50,376 nt of DNA, taken from the IMG/VR virus record IMGVR_UViG_3300027773_000204, positions 1-50,376 of that record. The stretch is one strand, 5' to 3'. Shown here one piece after another: positions 14,272-23,600 of this stretch. Source of the DNA: a virus. A model generated the notes under the pieces. It was not told the DNA's origin and did not search any database. It saw nothing but the letters and a program-made list of their open reading frames with translations. Within the stretch, counting starts at the first letter, position 1. The number at the start of each line of letters is the position of its first letter. The position numbers and the translations under genes were made by a program.

Positions 14272-14331
14272 AGCATGATTTCTCCTTGTTAATTATTCTG
14301 CAATTTTAATAAGCAGCTTTGTTACAATCCC

Positions 14332-15315
14332 CTAAAACGGCCCTAGAAGGGGCTTGATCTGCTTTACCACTGTAAGAGCTTGCGCTGCCTGTGGGTCGGC
14401 CTGTGGCTGTGCGGCTTTCGCAGCTTGTAACTGCTTTTCCAGGTCGATCAGCGCGGGATCGGTGCCGGGGCCGCCGTCATAGAGCTGAGCAGGATAGACC
14501 GCGCCCGCCCCTGCCGGTGGGCCGTATTTGCCATGCGGGTCATACAGCAGGACGCCCCGCTCAAAATGCTGCTTGGTGTTGCCCTGGTCATCCAGGGCAA
14601 TTTCGTTACTGAGCGGCAGACCCAGTTCAGAATAGCCACAATAGGGCTTTGTGCCGCTATTGCGGTAGTAGGCCAGCATGCCGTCTTTGATGATGATGGG
14701 CTTGCCCGGATTGCTCGTGGTTTTGCACAGCCAGGCGCTGCCAGACGCCTGAAAGTGCTGCGCAATGATCGGTATGTTGAAATCAATCACAATAGCTTCT
14801 TCCTCCTTTTGCATGACCCAGATTTCGTTGTTGAGCAACAAATCTGTCCATTCGCGGTCACTCTTGGTAATCGGCTTCCCCGGCCAGGGGTCGAGAAACG
14901 TGATGATCCCCGGCGCATCAGCAAAGGCTATGAGAACGTGCGTCCATCCGTAGCTGGAAGGGACGTAGGGGTCTGGCTCCGTGATGATGCACGGGCAACC
15001 CTGCGCAAGGTAGCGGTGAATCTTGCTCACCAGCGCGCCTGGTATCCCCTGCACAGGGAAAAGTTTCACGCCATACTTTGCGCACACTGACACAAAGCGC
15101 GCCGCGTCCGTTCCGCCTTTATAGCCCTCTGGATAGGCTTCGTCCAGAATATGATCGGGATTCCACTCATCATTCATCTGCTTGATACCCAGCAAGTACA
15201 TGAGTCCAGCAAGCGTACAGGTCGGTACGCAGTCCATTTCCTCGTTTGGACTGCTGCCGTCCCAGGAAATGGGCGTCTGCTGGCTAATCAAGGGAAAGTC
15301 TTTCAGAATGCTCAA
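14332..15315 (-). CDS. C39-like cysteine peptidase, putative endolysin
   Basis: The start is TTG 15315, with AAGGAGG 6 bases upstream. The longer frame from 15369 overlaps the previous gene. The 327-residue product has the papain-like C39 pattern: DCVPTCTLAGLMYLL with Cys29 as nucleophile, GWTHVLIAF with His126 and FLDPWPG with Asp142. The C-terminal half contains a segment resembling an LGFP repeat (YSELGLPLSNEI, then QHFERGVLLYDP), a cell-wall-binding unit, and ends in a helix. It probably cleaves peptide cross-links in the host wall. It lies beside a holin-like gene, which supports a lysis role, though a tail-associated peptidase is not excluded. Confidence 0.65.
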   Translation of the reverse strand: MSILKDFPLISQQTPISWDGSSPNEEMDCVPTCTLAGLMYLLGIKQMNDEWNPDHILDEAYPEGYKGGTDAARFVSVCAKYGVKLFPVQGIPGALVSKIHRYLAQGCPCIITEPDPYVPSSYGWTHVLIAFADAPGIITFLDPWPGKPITKSDREWTDLLLNNEIWVMQKEEEAIVIDFNIPIIAQHFQASGSAWLCKTTSNPGKPIIIKDGMLAYYRNSGTKPYCGYSELGLPLSNEIALDDQGNTKQHFERGVLLYDPHGKYGPPAGAGAVYPAQLYDGGPGTDPALIDLEKQLQAAKAAQPQADPQAAQALTVVKQIKPLLGPF

Positions 15316-15329
15316 TAAGCACCTCCTTA

Positions 15330-15656
15330 TCAGTGCGTCGCCAGAATATTGATCGTGTCCGGCGCCCACGTCTTCTGATAGCCAGGAAACAGCACGGTCA
15401 GGTACACGCTGTAGCCATTGCCGGAGGGCGTCGCTGTGGCCACCTCAGAGGGCAATGGCACATACACCACCGTGTTTGGCGAGCCGGGCAGCACATAGAA
15501 GGTGCCAGCGCATACGACGGTACCGAGCGTCGAGTTATACCAATGCATAGAAAAGTTGCTGGCATTCATCCCCGCCAGATTGGGCTGGCTTCCATCGCTA
15601 TAACTGAGCGGAAACTTGATCGGCGCGGTATCGTTTTGCATGATTGAAATTGCCAT
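15330..15656 (-). CDS. Baseplate/fibre protein with BppU N-terminal-like domain
   Basis: A 108-residue protein that is essentially one beta domain: IMQNDTAPIKFPLSYSDGSQ, then AGMNASNFSMHWYN and a C-terminal strand (TWAPDTINILAT). This is the pattern of the N-terminal domain of phage upper baseplate proteins (a direct Q-x-D-T-A-P start, a 'dG' turn and a closing 'P-dt-i-i-v' strand). It lies between the glycoside-hydrolase tail protein and the endolysin and probably forms part of the distal tail. Confidence 0.6.
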   Translation of the reverse strand: MAISIMQNDTAPIKFPLSYSDGSQPNLAGMNASNFSMHWYNSTLGTVVCAGTFYVLPGSPNTVVYVPLPSEVATATPSGNGYSVYLTVLFPGYQKTWAPDTINILATH

Positions 15657-15664
15657 AAATCCTC

Positions 15665-18112
15665 CTATGGTACCGTTGCGGAAAGCGGCAGGCTATTCGC
15701 ATTGGCTGTGAGCGGCAGGCTGCCAGCGTCCGCTGTGAGCGGCAGGCTGCGATAATCGGGCTGCTTCCAGTATTTCGTGCGCGGGTCCTGTGCATAGAGC
15801 ATGGTCAGGTAGTACCCCGGCGCGTATCTGTATTGGCCATCCTGCGTCTGTGTCCAGGATTTGGGCCAGTTGCTTACCTCTGGATTTTGCGCCTCTGTCA
15901 CAACTCCCAGGCTGTTGAGGTCATAGCGCAAGCAGTGCGAGGCCCCCGCCGCCTGGCAGGCGTCATACATCGATTTCGTGTACTGATAGTCTGCCGTGGG
16001 GCTGGTGACATTGGTCGTCGTCGCGCAGTAGATCGTGACGCTGGCGTGGCTGAAGGCTGGCACCCAGCCGACCTGCGCTATACCATTCGTGTTGCCGCGC
16101 GGGTCGGTGGTGATCTGGATGCTGTTGTGTCCGCTGTTGGTTTGCCCGTAAGCATAGACCAGTTCGGTCTTGCCGGTATTCTGATAATCCACAAAGATCG
16201 GCGTCGCGTTGCCAATCGTCTTCGACAGGTTGGCCGAGAGCGACAGGCTGGTATATGGTCCGGCTCCGCTGGTGTAGGTCGCGTTCGTGGTAGCAGCCAC
16301 ACCACCGCCATCGTCATAGAGGCTCCAGCCGAATTCGCCGATATTGGGCGGGCAGTTCGGAAAGCCATTCTGGATCGCGCACTGTTTGAGCGTCCAGAGT
16401 TCAAGCCCGATTGAGGGGCAATTCACCACCGTCTTTGTGCCATCTGTGTAGGTATTTTTCGTCGGGTCAGGAACGGGCGTTCCGTCCCAATCCGTCACGC
16501 TGTCACGGTAGTAATGCCCGTCCGTCTCGTCGACGCTGCCGCCTACCGAGGCGACGTAGGCAAAGAAGAGATTCAGCCAGTTGGTGATGTGCGCAAGCGC
16601 CATTGCCGGCGTTTTGCGCACGGCTCCAGCCACCACCACGCAGCCGGGATAGACCGCCTTGATGGCGTTATAGGCTGCGACATAGATCGGCCCCAGAATG
16701 CCGCCGCCATTGTCCCACGAGGCATTCTGCGAGGCGCCAATGCGCGTGATCGTGTCCATCTCTTCATTGAAGACTTGCAGGTAGTCGATCTTGCCATAAC
16801 CCGCCTGCCCGTTATAGCGCGCGGCAACGAGGCCCGCATAGGTTGCGAAGTCCGAGGGATTGGGCAACTGCGGCCCGTTCGTGGTTTGCCCATTGTCGGC
16901 GGCAAAGATCGGCTCACCCACGACGTGGTTATTGGCGGGCGTAAAGGGGACAATCGAGAGCGATTGCGCGCCCTGCGTGTAGGTCTTGCCAGAGCTTGAA
17001 ATCGTCACCGTTTCCGCGCCGCCTCCACCGCTGTCGAGGCCACCATAGTTGATCGTGAGCGTCGCGCCGTCGGGGATGAAGGCCCCAGCAGGCAGTGCGC
17101 TGATTTTGAGCGTGCTGACCTGTTGCCCGGCAGTGAGCGCCTGATTGAGCGTCGCATTGCTGCCATAGCCGTCGCGGGTCTGTCGCCAGCTTGCAAAGCC
17201 CTGAAGACACAGCCAGACTTTTACCCCTGCCTGGTTGCAGCGATAGACCATATCGTCGAGGAGCGCCCAATCGTACAGGTTTGGGGCAATCTCTATCGCT
17301 TTTTCCATCAGTTGATGCCGCACTACCGAGCCGTTGCCCCAGGCGGCTACATCCGAGAGCATCTGCTGCGCGTAGATGGGCGGATTGTTGCCAACAACGT
17401 AGTTGGTATAGCCATAGGGCAAGTCCTCGTAGCAGTTGTAGGCGGGCGCCGGGGTGAATTGCGGCGGGTCAATAGCCAGGAAGCTATCCACGCTCTGGGT
17501 ATTGCCCGTTGCGTTGCCCTTCAGACGCACACCCACGAGTCCCGGCCCGACTACCGAGGCATCGCTTGCCCCGATCATGTAACTGGACGGCTCGGAACTG
17601 CTATCCAACCACGCTTTGGCCTGGATGTTTTGCGCCGCGCCATTTAAGCCGAATTCCTGCACAGAGAGCTTGATATGGAAGAGCGCGCCGCCGTCCGCAA
17701 AGGCGATACTCGCCAGTTGCGTCCCCGTGCCATTGACCACTTTATTGATCGTGAGTTGGCCGCCCGAAACTGAGGCGTGGATGAGATTATTAGAGTTCGT
17801 CAGGCGCGCGACGACACCACAGCTATCATTGCTGTTCGTCTTCTGGAAGCGAGCTGACACCACGCTATCATACCACTGCTTTGTCGCGCTCTGCGTCGCC
17901 CCGTTGGTCACAATCGAGGCTGTGCCGTTGAGCGTCACAATATTGGCGGTGGTGGAGCCGGTTGTCTGACCCTGGCTGCCGGTGAAGCTGAAATTGCTCC
18001 CACTTTGCTGCACTGTCCAGGTATCTCCACCTGAAGAGGGATTCCAGGCGGCAATGCCAGGGCCTGCGCCGCGCCCGCCCGTCTGGAAGGTGTCTTGCGT
18101 TTGCGTTCCCAT
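15665..18112 (-). CDS. Tail protein with a clan-A glycoside hydrolase-like domain
   Basis: An 815-residue virion protein. Residues 1-215 form a LamG/concanavalin-like beta sandwich (starting DTFQTGG). From about 225 a TIM-barrel hydrolase begins (LYDWALLDDMVYRCNQAGVK), with the acid/base pair Asn449-Glu450 in YLQVFNEEMD and a candidate nucleophile Glu593 in IGEFGWS, the NE / E pattern of clan-A glycosidases. Two beta insertions (about 327-405 and 610-700) interrupt the barrel. The C-terminus has three 9-residue repeats of SLPLTAxAx. It probably degrades or binds a host surface polysaccharide during adsorption. The substrate is unknown. Confidence 0.65.
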   Translation of the reverse strand: MGTQTQDTFQTGGRGAGPGIAAWNPSSGGDTWTVQQSGSNFSFTGSQGQTTGSTTANIVTLNGTASIVTNGATQSATKQWYDSVVSARFQKTNSNDSCGVVARLTNSNNLIHASVSGGQLTINKVVNGTGTQLASIAFADGGALFHIKLSVQEFGLNGAAQNIQAKAWLDSSSEPSSYMIGASDASVVGPGLVGVRLKGNATGNTQSVDSFLAIDPPQFTPAPAYNCYEDLPYGYTNYVVGNNPPIYAQQMLSDVAAWGNGSVVRHQLMEKAIEIAPNLYDWALLDDMVYRCNQAGVKVWLCLQGFASWRQTRDGYGSNATLNQALTAGQQVSTLKISALPAGAFIPDGATLTINYGGLDSGGGGAETVTISSSGKTYTQGAQSLSIVPFTPANNHVVGEPIFAADNGQTTNGPQLPNPSDFATYAGLVAARYNGQAGYGKIDYLQVFNEEMDTITRIGASQNASWDNGGGILGPIYVAAYNAIKAVYPGCVVVAGAVRKTPAMALAHITNWLNLFFAYVASVGGSVDETDGHYYRDSVTDWDGTPVPDPTKNTYTDGTKTVVNCPSIGLELWTLKQCAIQNGFPNCPPNIGEFGWSLYDDGGGVAATTNATYTSGAGPYTSLSLSANLSKTIGNATPIFVDYQNTGKTELVYAYGQTNSGHNSIQITTDPRGNTNGIAQVGWVPAFSHASVTIYCATTTNVTSPTADYQYTKSMYDACQAAGASHCLRYDLNSLGVVTEAQNPEVSNWPKSWTQTQDGQYRYAPGYYLTMLYAQDPRTKYWKQPDYRSLPLTADAGSLPLTANANSLPLSATVP
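15668..15748 (-). repeat. Three 27-bp tandem repeats at the 3' end of the hydrolase gene
   Basis: Three in-frame 27-bp units encode SLPLTADAG, SLPLTANAN and SLPLSATVP. The core AGCGGCAGGCT on the + strand recurs at a 27-base period. They may be attachment or trimerisation repeats that can expand or contract. Confidence 0.7.
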
Positions 18113-18637
18113 CTACGGAAGTCCTCCTGATGTCACCGCGCTAAAGACTGGATAGGCCCCGGTTGGCGCGAGAATAGCGCCTAATGTCGATGGCAGGACG
18201 CCAGAGCTTGCGTTGTTGGTGGCAACTCTGAAATTGCTCATGGAGCCAGGTACACCAATGGTCGTTGCTCTTGAATAGGTATCCGTTCCGTTGTCGTTGG
18301 CAAACGCCAGATAATAGATGCCCGGCGAAAGAATCAGATTGCCATTGGAGAGCGCGTTGGTCATAGTCGTCGAGGCTGAATTGGCAACCGCCCCCGTGTG
18401 ATCGAGCCGGTTCCCGTTGCTGTCATAAATCCCCATATCAGTATGGCCAGTCGCGGTGCTTCCCACATGAACCCGCATGCCGGTCACAATGGTTTGCCCG
18501 TTGACTTTGACGGCAATCAGATACACCTGATTGGCTGTGAGTGTGTTGGTGGTTCCGCCCGCGCTGGCCTCAGCGGCGTCAGAGCCCAGATACGTCTCTG
18601 GTATTTGATTGGCGTCAACACTCGAAGGATACGGCAT
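18113..18637 (-). CDS. Tail fibre-like beta-sandwich protein
   Basis: GAGGTGAGTT precedes the ATG. The 174-residue product is Ser/Thr/Gly/Asn-rich and strand-rich (NQVYLIAVKVNGQTIVTGMR, then MGIYDSNGNRLDHTGAVANS and GIYYLAFANDNG), like jelly-roll receptor-binding modules of phage fibres. It lies between two larger fibre proteins. No catalytic motif is seen. Confidence 0.6.
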   Translation of the reverse strand: MPYPSSVDANQIPETYLGSDAAEASAGGTTNTLTANQVYLIAVKVNGQTIVTGMRVHVGSTATGHTDMGIYDSNGNRLDHTGAVANSASTTMTNALSNGNLILSPGIYYLAFANDNGTDTYSRATTIGVPGSMSNFRVATNNASSGVLPSTLGAILAPTGAYPVFSAVTSGGLP

Positions 18638-18646
18638 AACTCACCT

Positions 18647-20272
18647 CTATTTCCCGTACACGTTGGCGCTGAGGGTAAATGAAGGGCTTGTGCCACCCAC
18701 TACCCAGCGCAAACGGCCTGTCAGCCCTAAGCTCTGGTTATAGGCCATGCCTGCGCCGATACTGGTGCTGATCTGCTCTGCCAGCGAATCGGTTGAAAGC
18801 ACCGTTTTGCTCTGCCAGAGCGGATAGTACACGCCGTCCGCGCCTTTCCTATCCCAGAAAAATTGGATGGTTTCGTTCGTACCGGAATCCGCCGTGATAT
18901 TGATATCAATGCCGATTTCTGTGTACAGTCCAACCGTCAAATCACCAGAGTTGCCGTTGGCGGTTTGCGCGCCGGAGGCCAGCGAATAGACCGCAACGGC
19001 GCTGCGTTTGACCGCCAGCACGCCAGAAAGCAGAGAAACCACGCCTTTGATAAAGGCCATCAGGGTATCGCTATTAGAGGAAGTGGTATCGGCGGCATCG
19101 GCTTTTGTGCCAATGGTGGCTATTGCGCCATCGGCAAAGTCGCCAGAAGCGGCTTTCACCGCCATTTTGTTGCCAGAAACGGCCCCGGCAACAGTATTCG
19201 TGTTCGTCGCCGTATTGCTGGTGTTGGTTACGATGCTGGACAGGCTCGTGTTGGCCGTTGACTGGTTCGCGGAAGTCGCCAGCCCTGCGGTATTGTCTTC
19301 CTGAATTGCCACTTTGAAATTGCCGTTCGCGGTGAGCGTGCGCGGCATGACATTTTCCGCTACCTGCTTAATCGTTTGCAGGCGAAATGTTGCCTGGTTT
19401 GTGCTGCCATTCACGTACTTGATCTGGTAATACTGGCCAACCAGGTCAATTACCGTCGCAAAGGGCGTTGACGCTGAAACAGTAAAGCTATCCGTCAGAT
19501 CAAAATGGGTATTATCCTGGCTTTGCAGGATTTGCAGGCCACCTGCCGCGCTGGCCTGATCGCTGTAGACCTCGATAGAAAGCGTGCTGTAGCTCAGGGC
19601 AGAGGCAGAAGTCCCGGTAAATGTTGCACCGGCCGTCAGTAGCGTTGTGCTGCTGTTGCTGGAGTCAACAGCATTGCTGTGTTGAATAGGAAAGTTCACG
19701 CCCGCATTGACGCTGTTAATGGCTGTCTTGACCGCCCCCGATGCATTGATCGGAAACGGTGAATCGCCGTCTACGGCGTTGGTGCCATACACCGACACTT
19801 TGAGCATCGTTCCGCTCTGATCGGTTCCGAGTGACGCCAGCGCAGCCAGGCGCGTGAAAATGCCCTTCAGCAGCGCAACGAGCGTTCCTGCGCCGCTCGT
19901 GTAGGCTGCGTCGGTAGTGGTGCCTGTCGTAGCCTGCGAACCGTCTGTGCTGCTTACCGGCTGCGTCGCCGGAAAATTGGAGACGGAGACCGAGCCGCCA
20001 ATTGTCAGAGTTCCGGCCAGTTTGGCATACAGCCCTTTCAGCAGCGCAATCGCCGACCAGGATGAGGTGCTGTTTGTGGCCGCGCTATCCCCTTTCGCGC
20101 CCTGCGTGACATTGTTGCCGTCCGCGAGATAGACCTGCACCGTCGTTTTGGTATTGCCCGAATCGACATACGACGGCCCGCCTGCTACCGCGTAGGGCGT
20201 GGTTGTGCCATCAGGCACCGCGCTGCTCATGATGTTGCCAGCGCCGTCGGCTGGCTGGTTTCCGAAGCTCAT
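18647..20272 (-). CDS. Large tail fibre/baseplate protein
   Basis: A 541-residue structural protein, low in charge and rich in Ser, Thr, Ala and Gly. It has two copies of an [AT]xLLKGxxx[KR]LA segment followed by strands (IALLKGLYAKLAGTLTIGGS and LVALLKGIFTRLAALASLGT), then beta domains (SYSTLSIEVYSDQASAAGGL) and a C-terminal beta domain containing IQFFWDRKGADGVYYPLW. The leucine/lysine units probably form trimeric helical stalks between beta modules. It overlaps the preceding gene by ATGA and is likely part of the distal tail. Confidence 0.6.
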   Translation of the reverse strand: MSFGNQPADGAGNIMSSAVPDGTTTPYAVAGGPSYVDSGNTKTTVQVYLADGNNVTQGAKGDSAATNSTSSWSAIALLKGLYAKLAGTLTIGGSVSVSNFPATQPVSSTDGSQATTGTTTDAAYTSGAGTLVALLKGIFTRLAALASLGTDQSGTMLKVSVYGTNAVDGDSPFPINASGAVKTAINSVNAGVNFPIQHSNAVDSSNSSTTLLTAGATFTGTSASALSYSTLSIEVYSDQASAAGGLQILQSQDNTHFDLTDSFTVSASTPFATVIDLVGQYYQIKYVNGSTNQATFRLQTIKQVAENVMPRTLTANGNFKVAIQEDNTAGLATSANQSTANTSLSSIVTNTSNTATNTNTVAGAVSGNKMAVKAASGDFADGAIATIGTKADAADTTSSNSDTLMAFIKGVVSLLSGVLAVKRSAVAVYSLASGAQTANGNSGDLTVGLYTEIGIDINITADSGTNETIQFFWDRKGADGVYYPLWQSKTVLSTDSLAEQISTSIGAGMAYNQSLGLTGRLRWVVGGTSPSFTLSANVYGK

Positions 20273-20613
20273 TTCACGTTCTCACTTTCCGCGTCCGCTT
20301 TCGCGACGCTGCTATGCTTCAAGGCAGGGGAGGCTGGACGGCTATGCTTTTGTGTCAACCGCTTGCGCGCCTCCTCCACTGCCACCAGGTCATCAATCGT
20401 GGATTGCAGCTTCTCTTTGTCCTCTTCAAGCTGTTTGACTTTCTGTTCCAGCAACTCCACCTTTTTTATCAGGCTGTCGATGAGTTCGTTTTTGAGCTTG
20501 ATGGCCGTCTGCTGGCCTGCCGATCTGGCGGTAAAGTAGCCAGCCGCCACGCCTGCCACTAGCAAAGCGATATTGATTAATAAGTTCAGATAATACGGGT
20601 CATTCGCGCTCAT
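20269..20613 (-). CDS. Membrane-anchored coiled-coil protein in the tail module
   Basis: A 114-residue protein with an N-terminal membrane segment (LNLLINIALLVAGVAAGYFT) and a long heptad coiled coil (ELIDSLIKKVELLEQKVKQLEEDKEKLQ). The layout is that of an inner-membrane spanin or of the small membrane proteins often found near holins. A spanin would be unexpected if the host lacks an outer membrane. AAAGGACGG precedes the ATG. Confidence 0.55.
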   Translation of the reverse strand: MSANDPYYLNLLINIALLVAGVAAGYFTARSAGQQTAIKLKNELIDSLIKKVELLEQKVKQLEEDKEKLQSTIDDLVAVEEARKRLTQKHSRPASPALKHSSVAKADAESENVK

Positions 20614-20625
20614 AGGCCGTCCTTT

Positions 20626-23600
20626 CTAGGTGAGTAGCCCGTTAAAAACTTTCTGCCAACTATCAAGTGCTGGGGCCTCTGAAGCCACGACAGAATACCA
20701 GTACGTGAGGCCCACCACGCCGTTTTGTATCGTCGTCTGCGGCACAATATCGATCTGTGTAATTAGCAACTGCGCATTGTTCATGGCAAAACAGGAAATA
20801 AATGCTGGCAGTTGCTGCCCGATCGCAAGGCCAGATTTGAGCGTCATAAACGAGAGAATGCGCCCGATCACGCCGTATCTCTGAAGCAGGCTCGTGGCGT
20901 AAGCAGTCGCCGCCGCGACATCCATATTTTTGCTGGAAACATCCTCCACCGCCTCGACAATGCCCGATGGGTAGCCTGTTCCGGTCGGGTCAAGAATCGC
21001 CTGATATTGCGCCTGCGTGACCGTGCCAAAGCAGAACACCGTTGGATAGGGCGTCGCGTTCGGATTATTGACGCCGGTGTTGTCCACCACCACCGTCATG
21101 GTATACGCGCCGATGTACTCGACAATCAGCTCATCGAAGAAGCCCAGCACAGCCCCACTGGCGTCCTGTGTGATCGTCGTGGATCCGATCTGATAATAGA
21201 AATCCTTGCCGGTGTCCGTTCCCAGGATTCCCACGCTCTGCTTTTGCCCGTTGACCGTAACCGCCGGCGGCAGCGCGTTTTGCGCTATCGGATAGGTCAG
21301 CGTCCACGAGGTGCTTTTGGTGTCGCCGAAGACATCCAGCGTGGCCGTCTTCGTCGCCTGTACACCTTTCAGCTTCTGCCGGTTGCGGTAGAGGTCTGAT
21401 CCATTTTCCATCGTCAGATTTTTCACCTGCACGTTGGCGGTGTTGGTATCACTGACGGTTTGCAGCACCCAGGGAGCCGGTACCGCCGTTTGCGCCTGAA
21501 AGGTGAGCTGGCGCGAGGGCAGCACCGTCCAGGCGTAATTCGCTTTTTTGTTCTGATCGTCAATATTGGCGCTGACATACGTATCCTGATAGTTGTCGCT
21601 GGCGTCCAGCATGCCGGGGCCTATTGTGCCGTCCGAGACAAATACCGCAGAATCCAGCACCTGTGGCGTTTGCGTCGGGTCGGTGCTGGTAAGCGTAAAT
21701 TTGAGCTTCACGCTTTTCCCAGACAGATTATCCCCGTAGGCTTGCGCCCAGATTTGATAGCAGCGCAAGAGGCCATTTTCTAAGAGGCCAAATTTACCCG
21801 CCGCGAGCGGAGAAATATCGGTGTATTGCAGCACCTGCACGCCATCGAAGTAGACGGTCAGGACGCCGCCCTGATTGTCGAGCTTGACAATATGCCACGT
21901 GCCTCTGACAAAGCTGATCGTGACATCGGCTCCAAGCTGCGTATTGGAGCCGCCGGAGCGTTTATAGAGGCGCAGCAGGTTCTGATTTGAGGTTCCCTGA
22001 CTATCCCACACGCGCACGAAATAGGAGTTATTCGCGTTCTGGTAGTTGGTCATCGGGCCGGAATTATCGGCCTGGTCAAAAATCGCCTGTATCCAGTTAT
22101 CGGCCTGGCTCCATGCCGTATTGTAGATGAGCGTGGCGTTCGTGCCGCTATTGTTGGAGACGCGGCTGTTTGGCGTATCCCAGACCCAGTTGCCGCCCGC
22201 GCTGGCAAATTTGAGCGTAGAGCCGAAGGCGCGCGAGATATAGAAATACCCCGGCCCGCCGCCGGTAAAGCTGCTCTCGGTATAACTCGCGCTATCATTG
22301 CTGCTGAAGAGATCGACAAAAGCGGCAGGCTGCGTATTGATGCCCGATATGCCATTGCCAGGAGCGGCGATGCTCTGCCAGGTTGCGCCGCCGTCGATGG
22401 AGGTAGCCGCCGCGACGCTCGTATTCGCTGGCTGATTATCATTCCAGTTCACCAGCGCAGCCCCTGCCCGGCCAACGCTCGTGAGCGACAGGGCAGGGGA
22501 GACCCAGGTTCCGCTGGCACTCGGCTGTGAAGCAAGCCAGAGCGTCACGCCATGCAGCACGCCGGTCATGTATTCCGTTCCGTCGAGGGCGACGGTCACA
22601 ATGGAGGCCGCGTTCTGCATGCTGAGAATCGCCTGCACGTAGAGATTGGTTCCACCGGCGGGCGTGACACCCGGCCCGAAATTGGGGATAGCGGCCCCGT
22701 TCATGCAAGCGTACCAGTTCGTGAGGTCGGTACTGGTCTGAATGGTGAGCGTGGCCCCGGCGGGCAGATCATCGTCCCATTGCACAACGCTATTTTCGAT
22801 GGTACCAACAGAGCCAATCGCCAGGGCAGGAGAGGTGTGTGTGCCGGTCAGGCTCTGCACCAGTCCGAAATTATCAAAGAAACCGCTATGCACCAGGCCA
22901 TCAGCGGCATTATTCCAGAAGCGCAAACCCACGCCGCCCGATGCCGTGTAGGTCGAATCAGTGGCGTTGAGATATAGCACCTCATCCAGATAGACTTTGT
23001 GACTGCTGCCATTCACCACGACCTTCAGGCGATGCACGTCGCCCGGATTGAGCGTCAACGCCTGACTGGCAACCGTCGTAAACGTGGTTCCGACGTTGTT
23101 GTTGGCCCCATAGCCGAGGCTGATCAGCGTTGGCTGAATGGCCGCATTGTAGGCGAAGCTATTGGAGCCGCTGCCCCAGTTCGTCGTCCGGTAGACAATG
23201 CCGCTATTGCAGTTGGCTGCCGGTACCTGTACATCGAGTTCGACCGTAAAATCTTGCCAGTTGCCCACGAAATTGAGCTGGCAACGCGCGTCATTGCCGT
23301 GCGCGCAGGTACAAAGCTGCTGGCCCTGTAGGAGCGGCGTGGTGCCGCCGGGGTCGCTGCTCCACGTCGTTTGATTGGCTGTATTGGCGTCATCCCAGTT
23401 GCGCCAGTAGCCCCAGAGGTAAATGTCTCCGCCAACGACCTGCAAATTGCTGTTGGAGCCGCCGGAGAAGTTGTCCGCGAGATGCGCGTCGGTTTTCGTG
23501 CAGGCGTAGGCGGGATTCACCGTCCAGCCAATGGCAGAGAGCGTGGGTGAGGCTTCCGGCGATGGGCCGACAATCGAAAAACTGATTTTCGTCTGAAGAG

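Noticed and set aside
14533-18000. Several + strand frames of 100-195 codons opposite the endolysin and the glycosidase gene
   Set aside because: They are shadows of well-supported minus-strand genes, lack ribosome binding sites and give unlike-protein composition.
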